Assembly (NCBI RefSeq): GCF_014205765.1
Contig: NZ_JACIIZ010000003.1
Span: 483,023 to 547,022 of the forward strand
Direction of reading: 5' to 3'
From: Nitrospirillum iridis
Lineage (GTDB): Bacteria; Pseudomonadota; Alphaproteobacteria; Azospirillales; Azospirillaceae
Length of the DNA stretch: 64,000 nt
The notes beneath the pieces were generated by a model. It was not told the DNA's origin and searched no databases. It saw nothing but the letters and a program-made list of their open reading frames with translations. Every line of letters starts with the position of its first letter. The first letter of the stretch is position 1. The position numbers were made by a program, and so were the translations under genes. Positions 1-8,275 of the stretch are shown here, piece after piece.

Positions 1-223
1 CCACCGGCGTGCGTGGATCCATGCCCACCGGAACGCCGCGCCTGAAGTCGGGAAGCTTGAAGGTGTCCGTCGCAAGGTCCCCCCCGAACCGACGGCCGAT
101 GACGCTGAACAGTGCCTGGTAGGAACCCGAGCACGCCAGGCTGCGGCCATCGCAGGGCAGCCAGCCTTCTGGCATCCTTTGAATGTAAGGGAAGGCCCGA
201 ATTTCGCCGATGAAATGGTCCAT
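1..223 (-). CDS. Tail-collar domain protein (partial, 3' end outside window)
   Basis: The first 74 codons of a phage tail-collar (microcystin-dependent protein, MdpB-like) gene, read leftward and cut by the window edge. The translation starts MDHFIGEIRAFPYIQ and carries the family landmarks GWLPCDGR (residues about 21-28), a Y-x-A-L-F-S-V-I-G stretch and FKLPDFR. A purine-rich AGGGGGAGACC sits directly before the ATG at 223. It begins 12 nt after the stop of the next collar gene, so the two are co-transcribed. The family occurs as phage tail fibres and as chromosomal surface proteins of unknown role; nothing here separates the two. Confidence 0.8.
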   Translation of the reverse strand, partial: MDHFIGEIRAFPYIQRMPEGWLPCDGRSLACSGSYQALFSVIGRRFGGDLATDTFKLPDFRRGVPVGMDPRTPV

Positions 224-235
224 GGTCTCCCCCTG

Positions 236-913
236 TCAGTCCGCGACCATCGGGAATTCGCCTTCCATGCAGATGATGTGGTTCACGCCGATCCCGACCA
301 TCGGCGCGCCCCCGCCCCGTCCCACATCCACCGCGGCTGTGGCGCCGACGGGACCGTCGGCGCCGATCGCCACGCGCCCACGCAGGTCTGGAAGCGCGAA
401 GGTGGTGCCGTCACCGCCAAACCGTGTGGAGAGCAGGAAGAACAAAGCCTGGTGCTCTTGCACGTTCAACCGTTGGCCATGGCAAAAGCGCCAGCCCCGC
501 GGCGGGAAATCACCCGCGAACATGCGGATTTCCCCAAGGAAGGCTTCGGGCTCAAAAAAGGCCACGCCGCCCTGGGAACTATCGTCGATGGCCATGGGAA
601 AGTTGCCCTCCGCCGCGATGGCGTAGGTCAGCGCCACCGTTGGCTGCTTGTCCCCGCCCGCCCCCTTTTCCTTCCCCGGCGAAGCGGCCCCCAGGACGGC
701 GGTTCGCCCATGGTCTGTTCCTCCCCCCGGCACCCGCCCGCGCAGGTCCGGCAGCGCGAACGTGCGCCATCCATCCCCACCGAACATGTTCCCAATCAGG
801 GAATACAGTGCCGGGCTACGGGAAATTTGCAGCATCCGGCCATCGCACGGAAGCCACTGGTGATGAAGGCGGTCATGGGGCAGGAGGTGGATCGCCCCTA
901 GGTAATATTCCAT
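236..913 (-). CDS. Protein with two tandem tail-collar domains
   Basis: About 225 residues. The start at 913 (MEYYLGAIH) is chosen over a codon at 931 because a long G-run followed by ACA precedes the ATG. It contains two collar modules in a row: the first shows WLPCDGRML and TFALPDLRGRVPGG, the second GEIRMFAGDFPPRGWRFCHG and TFALPDLRGRVAIG. The duplicated FGGDG-x-x-TFALPDLRGRV block argues for internal tandem duplication, since single-domain proteins of this family are commonly shorter (about 170-190 residues). It is the upstream partner of the partial collar gene. Surface or tail-fibre adhesion is a family expectation, not something shown here. Confidence 0.82.
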   Translation of the reverse strand: MEYYLGAIHLLPHDRLHHQWLPCDGRMLQISRSPALYSLIGNMFGGDGWRTFALPDLRGRVPGGGTDHGRTAVLGAASPGKEKGAGGDKQPTVALTYAIAAEGNFPMAIDDSSQGGVAFFEPEAFLGEIRMFAGDFPPRGWRFCHGQRLNVQEHQALFFLLSTRFGGDGTTFALPDLRGRVAIGADGPVGATAAVDVGRGGGAPMVGIGVNHIICMEGEFPMVAD

Positions 914-1138
914 TGTCCCCCCCCCGCGCACGGGCGCAGCACACCAAATGCCACTTAAGGCAGTAACTCTTTGGGATTAGTATATCTTATCGGGCCAATG
1001 AACAAGCCTGGAAAGGCCGCGCCACCCTCGACGACCCGCCACAAGAGGGGAACCGCCACCGTCCCTGAACCGTTCAAGACATGGGTACCCTCCGTGCCAG
1101 GGAGTGATTGTGCCAGGGATTGTGAATGAGGAGCGGCC

Positions 1139-1633
1139 ATGCCCAGTGACATCATCAGGTCGACCGTACAGGGCACACCTGTGCAATTGACCGAGGTCGA
1201 AGAGAAGGTGGCCATCGTCCGCCACCCGCTCTATCCCATGTTCGTGCCTTTTCCGAACGCCTGCTTCGTTGGTGCTTTCCTGACCGACCTGGCCTATTGG
1301 GGCACGGCGGAGATGATGTGGGCTGACTTCTCCGCCTGGCTGCTGCTCGTGGGCGTGGTGCTGGGCGCGGTTGCCCTGGTCGCCGGGCTGGTCGATCTGG
1401 GCCAACGCCGCCACGTCGTGACCCAGGCGCCCATTTGGCCGCATGTGTTGGGCAATCTCGTGGCCCTGGGCCTGTCGGTGCTGAACTGCTTCGTCCATAG
1501 TCGCGACGCCTGGACGTCCGTGGTGCCGCAAGGCCTGATCCTGTCGGCCCTGGTGGTGATCGTCGTGCTGACCAGCAACTGGATCGGCTGGTCGGTACTG
1601 ACCTATCGCCGCCGGCTGGAGGTGCGGTCATGA
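1139..1633 (+). CDS. DUF2231 family membrane protein
   Basis: 164 residues with four hydrophobic segments (about 40-60, 66-86, 100-118 and 127-150) separated by short loops. It has the DUF2231 layout: an N-terminal HPLYPMFVPFP stretch, then WGTAEMMW and the GLVDL loop after the second helix. A GAGGAG ribosome site lies 5 nt before the ATG. The stop overlaps the next start (ATGA), so it is translationally coupled to a sorbosone dehydrogenase-like lipoprotein. That pairing is common for this family and suggests an inner-membrane partner in periplasmic sugar or alcohol oxidation; DUF2231 itself has no settled biochemical function. Confidence 0.85.
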   Translation: MPSDIIRSTVQGTPVQLTEVEEKVAIVRHPLYPMFVPFPNACFVGAFLTDLAYWGTAEMMWADFSAWLLLVGVVLGAVALVAGLVDLGQRRHVVTQAPIWPHVLGNLVALGLSVLNCFVHSRDAWTSVVPQGLILSALVVIVVLTSNWIGWSVLTYRRRLEVRS

Positions 1634-2987
1634 ACCGGCGTTTCCTCCAGGTGGCCCCCCTGCCGGCCCCATGCCGCCGCCGCCTGCTCGTCCTGGCCGG
1701 CGTCGCGGCCCTCGGCCTGGCCGCCTGTGACGATGGCAGCAAAAGCAGCGATCCCAACACCGAGGTCGGCCCCAACCCTACCCTGCCGGCGCAGAAGCAA
1801 TACCTGATGCCGCCGATGACCGTGGCCAAAGTGGTCGGCTGGCGGGATGGCGAGACACCAGCCGTGGCCCAGGGCTTGAAAATCCGGGCGCTGGCTGGTG
1901 GGCTACAACACCCCCGGTCCCTCTACGTCCTGCCCAACGGCGACATCCTGGTGGTGGAGTCCGTGGCGCCCAAGGCCCCCGCAGCCAAGCGGCCCAAGGA
2001 CCTGATCATGCAGTGGGTGGAATCGCTGGCCACCTCTGGCGGGAAGATCAAGGGCAGCAACCGCATCACCCTGCTGCGTGACGCGGACGGCGACGGCGTG
2101 CCGGAAACGCGGACGGTCTTCCTGGATCATTTGAACTCCCCCTTCGGCGTGGCACTGGTGGGCAATGATCTGTACGTCGCCGACACCGACGCCATCGTTC
2201 GTTATCCCTATACCCAGGGCGACACGCAGATCACAGCCCCCGGCACCATCCTGACACCCCTGCCCGGCGGCCCCATCGACCATCATTGGACCAAGAGCCT
2301 GCTGGCCAGCCCGGACGGGTCGCTGCTGTATGTCGGCGTCGGGTCCAACAGCAACATCACCGAGAATGGCATCGAGGCGGAAAAGAACCGCGCCGCCATC
2401 CTGGAGGTGGAGCGCGCCACGGGCCGCTGGCGCGTCTACGCCGATGGCCTGCGCAACCCCAACGGGCTGAGTTGGGAGCCGCAGACCGGCGCCCTGTGGA
2501 CCGTGGTGAATGAGCGGGACGAGCTGGGCCCCAACCTGGTGCCCGATTACATGACCTCCGTCCAGGACGGCGGGTTCTATGGCTGGCCCTACAGCTATTA
2601 TGGCCGGAACCTGGACCCACGGGTCAAGCCGCAGCGCCCGGACCTCGTGGACCGCGCCCTGGTGCCCGACTATGCGCTGGGCCCCCACGTCGCCCCCTGG
2701 GCATGGCCTTCTATACCGGCACCGCCCTGCCCGACGGCTATCGCGGTGGTGCCTTCGTCGGGGAACATGGCAGCTGGAACCGAAATATTCCAAATGGATA
2801 TAAAGTGGTCTTCATCCCCTTCAGCAACGGTAAGCCCAACGGCCAGCCCACGGATGTGGTGACCGGCTTCCTGGATCAGGAGGGGCAGGCCCGTGGCCGG
2901 CCGGTAGGCCTGGCGGTGGATAAGGGCGGCGCGCTTCTGATCGCCGACGATGTCGGGAACACCGTGTGGCGGGTGACGGCACAGTGA
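1630..2987 (+). pseudogene. Sorbosone dehydrogenase-like PQQ lipoprotein, interrupted by a 1-nt frameshift
   Basis: A predicted periplasmic quinoprotein of the L-sorbosone/glucose dehydrogenase beta-propeller family. The N-terminus has a lipoprotein signal with lipobox LGLAAC, Cys33 being the lipidation site. Family stretches include GLQHPRSLYVLPNGDILVVE, LRDADGDGVPETR and GLRNPNGLSWEP. The frame breaks in a C-run at 2693-2697: one more C would restore [14 protein letters not shown] and join the N-terminal part to the C-terminal 94 residues ([22 protein letters not shown]), ending at 2987. As written, the first frame runs on to a stop at 2862 with no family similarity after residue 356. It is either a recent pseudogene or a base-calling error in a homopolymer. 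It overlaps the upstream DUF2231 gene by 4 nt. Confidence 0.85.
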
Positions 2988-3001
2988 GCCGCGCTGCCGA
3001 G

Positions 3002-3044
3002 AATAAAAAGAGGGGGACCGGCAGCGGATGAGACCGGTCCCCCT
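3002..3044 (-). terminator. Rho-independent terminator of the TonB receptor gene
   Basis: A perfect 11-bp stem (arms 3011-3021 and 3034-3044, AGGGGGACCGG) with a 12-nt loop. Read on the minus strand it is followed by CTTTTTATTC, so it ends the leftward receptor transcript. Lying between convergent genes, it may also slow transcription coming rightward from the dehydrogenase, although no T-tract follows on that strand. Confidence 0.8.
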
Positions 3045-3098
3045 TCCCTCAGGGAGGATAATCGCGTCGCCCGAAGGGAACTGAATTACATCAGATGA

Positions 3099-5513
3099 TT
3101 AGAATGTGACCTTCACCCCGCCATAGAAGGTGCGCGGCGCCCCCAGGGTCAGGGTGCGCGCATCGCTCAGGGTCCGTCCCAGGATGTCGCTGGCCCCGGA
3201 CACCTCGAAATAGGTGCCGTAGCTGGCGTAGCGGCGATCGAACAGATTGTTGATGCCGCCGATGAACTGGATGTTGGGCAGCACCTGATAGGAGGTGCGC
3301 AGGTTCATGGTCCAGTAGGGCGTCAGCGGTGAATTCTGGTTGGCGTCATCACCCACCAGGTACTGGCTGCCGTAATATTGAACGGCCCCGCCCACGCTCC
3401 AGGCGTCGGTCACCACCAGGTCGCCGCCCAGCTTAACCTGGTGGCGCGGGATGCCCGGCATCCGCGCGCCGCTGTGCACGGTGATGGTGCCGTCGTCGGC
3501 GGCCGACGGATTGTTGGGCGACGCCAGCACGCCATCGAATTGGTAGGTGGCGTCCACGAAGCTGTAGTTGAGATAGACCTGCCAGCTTTCCCTGGCATAG
3601 GTCAGGCCGGCGTCCACGCCCTGGCGGCGGGTGGACGGCACGTTGGTGTAGTAGCCGCGGCCCTGGATGGTGCTGGCCAGCGCCAGGATGTCATGGTCGC
3701 TGTCGGTGCGGAACAGGCCCACGGTCCAGTCCAGTCGGCCGGACGCCACCCCCTGGACGCCGCGGATGCCGGCTTCATAGGTCTCGGCCACCACCTGGCG
3801 CAGCGGCGGGTCGGCCACCAGGGAATTCTCCAGCAGGCAGGGACGCAGGGGATCGGCGCAGTCCAGTTCCAACGGCGTGGGCGCCCGGTTGGACTGGGAA
3901 TACCCACCGTAGACGCTGACCCCGTCGCCCAGGCGATAGGTCAGGCCGGCCTGCGGGTTCAGGTGGGTGTAGCGATTGTCGCTGTTCAGTTCCGGCGCCG
4001 ACCCGCCCCGGTCGCGCATGCTGATGTCGGCCACGTTCAGGCGCAAGCCGGCGGTCAGGGACAGGGCCGGCGTCAGATCCAGCGTGTCGGTGACGTAGGC
4101 GCCGTAGAAGTCGGTGGTGCCCGACAGCCAGACGGGGGCGTAGCCCAGATTGCCCAGGGTCCGGATGATGAGGCCGGCCCCGGCCACCTCATCGGCGTCG
4201 CCGCCCTGGGTGGTCACCGAGAGGTCGGGGTTGATGACGCCCAGGGTGCTGGTGGCGGTGAAACGGATATCGCTGTGGTCGATACTGCCGCCGGCGACGA
4301 AGCGGTTGCCCAGTCTCAGCAGCGGCCGGTCGCCGGTCAGTTGCAGTGACCCGCCCACGCCCGTGGTGTCGGTGGCGGTGCGGTCCAGCGTGCCATAGGT
4401 CGCGTCGTTGTTGTAGGCGAAGGTATGGCCCGCCAGATCGGTGATGACGAACTGGTTGCGGAAGGCCGTGGTCTTGCCGCCCGCCGGCGTGCCGAAGGCG
4501 TCGTCCTCCAGGCACAGCTTGCCGCCGTAGGAGGAACGGGCGCTGCACCTCTCGAAATTGCTGTCGTTGCCGTCCACGTGCTTCTGGCCGAAATGGCGGC
4601 CATAGACGTTGCCTTGCACGGCCCAGCCGGCGGCGATGTCCACTTTGCCGTTCAGCGCCAGCATGCCGCTGTCATTCTTGGTGGTCTGCGGCCAGGTGTA
4701 GACGGCGGTCTCGTCCGCCTGGATCATTTCCAGCGGCGTGGGGCCGACGACGCCCAGGCTGGACCGGGCGGCGGCGGCGATCAGGTGCAGCTCCGCGCCC
4801 TCGCCGCGCCAGCCGGCATCGGCGTAGAAGCGCTCCACGTCCGAGGCCGATTGCTTGCGCCAGCCGTCATCGCGCGCCGCCTCGCCCGCCAGGTATAGGC
4901 TGAAATTGCCGGACTGGTAGCCGAACTCAGCAGAACCCTGGACACGGCCGTTGCTGCCACCCAGCAACTCGGCGCTGGTGCCCTGGAAGGTGAAGCCGTT
5001 CTTCATCTCCAGGGTCACGGCACCACCCAGGGCGTTCAGGCCATAGGCCGGGTTGTTGGTCGCCAGCGTCAGGCGGTTGATCGCCACCTCCGGCGCCAGG
5101 TCCCAGTTGACGGTGTCACCGAAGGCCTCGTTCAGGCGCACGCCATTCTGGTAGACGGCGATACCCTGCGACGTTCCCTGCAAGGGGGAGACGGTGAAGC
5201 CGTGGAAGTGCAGGTCCTGGAACAGGGCGTTGCCCTGGCTGTCGGACAGGGAAAGTCCCGGCACCCGCTGCGCCATGGCATCCAGGATGGAGATGGAATG
5301 GCTGTGGGCGAAATCGTCGGCCGACAGCGTGGTGGCCGATGCCGGCAGCTTGTCCAGCGGCACGTTGGCCCCGGGCAGTGGCGTCGTCCCTATGACGATG
5401 ATGTCGCTGAGGGCGGTGGGCGTACCATCGGGTGCGGGCAGATCAGCCGCCAGCGCCAAGGATGAACAGGTGGTGCAGAGCAGGAGCAGCAGGCCGGCCG
5501 GGATTTTTTTCAT
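3099..5513 (-). CDS. TonB-dependent outer-membrane receptor
   Basis: 804 residues. The start is set at 5513 (MKKIPAG), where a Sec signal peptide (LLLLLCTTCSSLALAAD) begins; the frame stays open to 5984 but that extension has no signal and overlaps the kinase leader. The mature N-terminus has a TonB-box-like DIIVIGTT, then a plug domain (GLSLSDSQGNALFQDLHFHG, LNALGGAVTLEMKNGF) and a C-terminal barrel ending in the outer-membrane signature VKVTF. The plug resembles the CirA/BtuB type. The ligand cannot be read from sequence. It is divergent from a NarL-type two-component pair, with repeats between them, so that pair is a plausible regulator. Confidence 0.9.
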   Translation of the reverse strand: MKKIPAGLLLLLCTTCSSLALAADLPAPDGTPTALSDIIVIGTTPLPGANVPLDKLPASATTLSADDFAHSHSISILDAMAQRVPGLSLSDSQGNALFQDLHFHGFTVSPLQGTSQGIAVYQNGVRLNEAFGDTVNWDLAPEVAINRLTLATNNPAYGLNALGGAVTLEMKNGFTFQGTSAELLGGSNGRVQGSAEFGYQSGNFSLYLAGEAARDDGWRKQSASDVERFYADAGWRGEGAELHLIAAAARSSLGVVGPTPLEMIQADETAVYTWPQTTKNDSGMLALNGKVDIAAGWAVQGNVYGRHFGQKHVDGNDSNFERCSARSSYGGKLCLEDDAFGTPAGGKTTAFRNQFVITDLAGHTFAYNNDATYGTLDRTATDTTGVGGSLQLTGDRPLLRLGNRFVAGGSIDHSDIRFTATSTLGVINPDLSVTTQGGDADEVAGAGLIIRTLGNLGYAPVWLSGTTDFYGAYVTDTLDLTPALSLTAGLRLNVADISMRDRGGSAPELNSDNRYTHLNPQAGLTYRLGDGVSVYGGYSQSNRAPTPLELDCADPLRPCLLENSLVADPPLRQVVAETYEAGIRGVQGVASGRLDWTVGLFRTDSDHDILALASTIQGRGYYTNVPSTRRQGVDAGLTYARESWQVYLNYSFVDATYQFDGVLASPNNPSAADDGTITVHSGARMPGIPRHQVKLGGDLVVTDAWSVGGAVQYYGSQYLVGDDANQNSPLTPYWTMNLRTSYQVLPNIQFIGGINNLFDRRYASYGTYFEVSGASDILGRTLSDARTLTLGAPRTFYGGVKVTF

Positions 5514-5585
5514 TATAGGGCGCACCAATGGGGTGAGGCTGACGCTACGGTAGCCTTGATGGCCGCGTCCGATCCATGGGCCCCC

Positions 5586-5615
5586 TTCCCGATTTTCCCG
5601 GGAAAAATTCCCGAT
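5586..5615. promoter_or_regulatory. Candidate operator: direct repeats plus palindrome
   Basis: Two identical TTCCCGAT octamers (5586-5593 and 5608-5615) start 22 bp apart, about two helical turns, and bracket a perfect 14-bp palindrome TTTTCCCGGGAAAA (5593-5606). The block lies in the 216-nt gap between the receptor (start 5513) and the kinase (start 5730). A dimeric LuxR/NarL-type regulator is encoded two genes away and is the obvious candidate binder; that link is inferred. Confidence 0.5.
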
Positions 5616-5729
5616 ATCACGGCGGTTGTTGCACGGCGGGGCCAAGCACCTGTTAGATGGGGCTCGGGAGGCGCCGGCCGCGGACAAGCGGCGGCATTTC
5701 AAGGCAGCGGGAAACGGGGGCTCAACCTC

Positions 5730-7109
5730 ATGTCGCTTCGGATCCGTCTGGTCCTGTCCATCGCCCTGTTGCTGCTGGTCAGCCTGGCCACCGGCGGTGC
5801 CGCCGCCTGGCTGCGGGCGGAGCATTCGGTGCGCACGGAAATGGAGGCGGCCCTGTCCGTGGGCCAGCACACCATCAGCAGCGCCCTGGCCCATTTGGCC
5901 GTCCGCCCCGCCGACCAACCGGGCGACGAGGACATGGCCACCATCCTGACCCGGCTGGTGCGGGCCTTCAACGGCGACCGCCACCTGAAGGTCAGCCTGC
6001 GCCGGCCGGGGGGAAGCGCCATCGCCACCTCCACCCTGGCTTCACCCGACCATGCCGCCCCGGCTTGGTTCGTCCGCTCCCTGGACGTGCCGCAATTGAG
6101 CGCCGAGATGCCCCTGCCCGGTGTCTCCGGCGATGGACTATGGCTGCGCCTGGAAACCGACCCGGCGGGCGAGGCGTCGGAGGTCTGGGGCGAACTGGGC
6201 GACGACGCCGTCATGATGCTGCTGTTCAGCGCGCTGGCCCTGCCCATGGTTTACTGGACGCTGGGCCGGGCCTTGCGCGCCGTCGACCGGCTGTCCAAGG
6301 CCTTCGCTGAGGTGGGCCAGGGGGCGGAGATGGCCCGCCCGGTGACGGAGGCGGGCCCGCCGGAGCTGCGGCGCCTGGCTGTGGGGTTCAACCGCATGAT
6401 CGCGCGCCTGGCGGCGGCGGAGGCGCGCAACCGCCGCCTGCACGAGCAGTTGCAAACCATCCAGGAGGAGGAACGGGCCGACCTCGCCCGCGACCTGCAT
6501 GACGAGGTCGGGCCTTATCTGTTCGCCATCAATGTCGACGTCACCGCCTTGCTGGCGGCGGCGGAGCGATCGGGCGACGCGGTGGCCCTGGAACAGGCGC
6601 GCGCCGCGCGTGAGGCCGTGGCCCACGTGCAGCAGGAGGTGAAGGCCATCCTGGGCCGCCTGCGCCCCCCGGGTTTGAGCGATCTGGGCCTGGATGCCGC
6701 CCTGAACAACCTGGCCGCCTTCTGGCGCGCCCGCCGGCCGGACGTCGACATCGCTGTCACGGTGGCGCCCGACCTGCGGCTGGGCGAGGCGGGGGACACG
6801 GCAATCTACCGGGTGGTGCAGGAAAGCCTGAGCAACGCCGTCCGCCACGGCCGCCCCCACACCGTCGCGGTCACGGTACTCCCCACCCCCGCCGACGGGG
6901 TGGCGGTCGAGGTCGTCGATGATGGGGAGGGCCTGCCCCCGGAGGGCGCGCCCGACACCGGTTATGGCCTGCGCGGCATGGCTGAACGGGTGGCCGCCCT
7001 GGGCGGCAGCCTGGAGGTGGGCAATCGGCCGGAGGGAGGCGTCCGCGTACGCGCCCTGCTGCCCCTGACGGGAAGCGTCGACGCCCTGACAGCGCGGGAG
7101 GCGGCGTGA
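5730..7109 (+). CDS. NarL/NarX-type sensor histidine kinase
   Basis: 459 residues. The start at 5730 (MSLRIRLVLS) gives a proper N-terminal membrane helix (about 6-27); an earlier in-frame start at 5556 would add 58 residues of non-coding-like sequence. The layout is TM1, a periplasmic domain (28-158), TM2 (about 160-178), HAMP (180-232), a HisKA_3 dimerisation domain with phospho-acceptor His257 in DLARDLHDEVG, and a HATPase with ESLSNAVRHGR, DDGEGLP and GYGLRGMAERV. This is the UhpB/NarX class. The partner response regulator follows 17 nt after the stop. The signal is unknown, but the divergent TonB receptor suggests outer-membrane nutrient status. Confidence 0.9.
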   Translation: MSLRIRLVLSIALLLLVSLATGGAAAWLRAEHSVRTEMEAALSVGQHTISSALAHLAVRPADQPGDEDMATILTRLVRAFNGDRHLKVSLRRPGGSAIATSTLASPDHAAPAWFVRSLDVPQLSAEMPLPGVSGDGLWLRLETDPAGEASEVWGELGDDAVMMLLFSALALPMVYWTLGRALRAVDRLSKAFAEVGQGAEMARPVTEAGPPELRRLAVGFNRMIARLAAAEARNRRLHEQLQTIQEEERADLARDLHDEVGPYLFAINVDVTALLAAAERSGDAVALEQARAAREAVAHVQQEVKAILGRLRPPGLSDLGLDAALNNLAAFWRARRPDVDIAVTVAPDLRLGEAGDTAIYRVVQESLSNAVRHGRPHTVAVTVLPTPADGVAVEVVDDGEGLPPEGAPDTGYGLRGMAERVAALGGSLEVGNRPEGGVRVRALLPLTGSVDALTAREAA

Positions 7110-7126
7110 ACGCCGGAGGGAGCGAC

Positions 7127-7744
7127 ATGAAACTTCTGCTTGTCGATGACCACGCCATCGTGCGCGCCGGCCTCCGGCGCCTGCTGGCGCCCCTGCCCGG
7201 CGTCAGCATCGCCGAGGCCGCGACCGGCCGTGACGCCCTGGTCCGCTATCGCGAGGACCGGCCGGATATCGTACTGCTGGATTTGAACCTGCCGGGGGTT
7301 GGCGGACTGGAACTGCTGCAGCGCCTGCTGATCGAGGACCCCACGGCCTGCGTCCTGATCTTCAGCATGCATGCCGAGGCGCTCTACGCCTCGCGCGCCC
7401 TGGCGGCCGGCGCCAAGGGCTATATGAGCAAGAACGCCGACCCGGACGAACTACTGGCCGCCATCCGCCGGCTGGCCGATGGCGGCCGCTATGTCGAGAA
7501 CGAGATCGCCCAGGAACTGGCCGTGCACGGCATGCCGGCCGGCCACCCGGCCCAGCGCCTGACGGAACGTGACCTGGAAATCCTGCGCCTGCTGGGCGAG
7601 GGCCGGGCCCTGGCGGACATCGCCAGCGAGCTGGGCGTGGGATACAAGACCATCGCCAACACCTGCACCGCCATCAAGGCGAAGCTGGGCGTGGCCCGCA
7701 CCGCCGACCTGATCCGCCTGTCCATCGAGATGGGGGTGAGCTGA
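7127..7744 (+). CDS. NarL/LuxR-family response regulator
   Basis: 205 residues. The start at ATG 7127 (MKLLLVDDHAIVRAG) is preceded by GGAGGGAGC; a GTG at 7106 would overlap the kinase stop but leaves the receiver domain with an unusual tail. The receiver domain has the acidic pair D7-D8, phospho-acceptor Asp52 in IVLLDLNLPG, and Lys in GAKGYMSKN. The C-terminal LuxR helix-turn-helix runs LTERDLEILRLL to GVGYKTIANTCTAIKAKLG. It is the cognate partner of the upstream kinase in a two-gene operon. Confidence 0.92.
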   Translation: MKLLLVDDHAIVRAGLRRLLAPLPGVSIAEAATGRDALVRYREDRPDIVLLDLNLPGVGGLELLQRLLIEDPTACVLIFSMHAEALYASRALAAGAKGYMSKNADPDELLAAIRRLADGGRYVENEIAQELAVHGMPAGHPAQRLTERDLEILRLLGEGRALADIASELGVGYKTIANTCTAIKAKLGVARTADLIRLSIEMGVS

Positions 7745-7846
7745 CCAGCCCCGCGAATGGCATCGGGGCGGTGATCCGACGGCCTGGCGGGGGCGTATCG
7801 GTCACCGTGTCCGGTCGACTGCCGGGACCGTTGGGATGGAGGGGGC

Positions 7847-8275
7847 ATGTTGCGATACGGCCAAGGGGTGATCCTTGCGGGTCTTGGCATCGTGTTCTGG
7901 GCGGCGGCGCTGGCCTGGGTGCGGGCGATTCCCATGGCATTGACCGATCCGGCCTGGAACATCCTCAATTTCGCCGGCGCCGTATCGGTCGCCTGGACCT
8001 GTGTGTTGCTCATTCGCCGCGTGGCCGGCTTGGCGCCGGACCAGCTGATGGCGGGCATGGGCTTGGTCGGCGCCGTGGCCATGACCCTCGACGGCGCCGT
8101 GCTGAACTGGGCCCCGCGGATGTACGGGCCGGACGACACCGTGACGCGGCTGGCGGCCGGCTGGTTGCTGTGGGGATATGGGTTGAGCCTGGCCATCGCC
8201 CTGGCGATGGCCAGGGCCGGAAGACGCCGCCCAAGCGCGGCGACGCCCTCCGGCGATGGCGTCACGCCGCCTTGA
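7847..8275 (+). CDS. Small four-helix membrane protein, unknown function
   Basis: 142 residues with four hydrophobic segments (about 5-25, 37-58, 68-88 and 100-124) and a basic, disordered tail ([17 protein letters not shown]). GGAGGGGGC immediately before the ATG is a strong ribosome site. I do not recognise the family with certainty; it resembles small DUF membrane proteins of the DUF5367 kind. Its last 14 nt overlap the end of the convergent chemotaxis receptor gene, so the two transcripts are complementary at their 3' ends. Confidence 0.7.
   Translation: MLRYGQGVILAGLGIVFWAAALAWVRAIPMALTDPAWNILNFAGAVSVAWTCVLLIRRVAGLAPDQLMAGMGLVGAVAMTLDGAVLNWAPRMYGPDDTVTRLAAGWLLWGYGLSLAIALAMARAGRRRPSAATPSGDGVTPP

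Noticed and set aside
1..913. Prophage at the left end
   Set aside because: Only collar-domain proteins are present; no capsid, terminase, lysis or integrase gene is seen within the window.
1094..1119. Direct repeat GTGCCAGGGA (1094-1103 and 1110-1119) before the DUF2231 gene
   Set aside because: Too short, no symmetry and no nearby regulator; kept only as a note.
5514..5984. N-terminal extension of the TonB receptor frame, which would begin at 5984
   Set aside because: It overlaps the kinase gene on the other strand, has no signal peptide, and a clear signal peptide begins at 5513.
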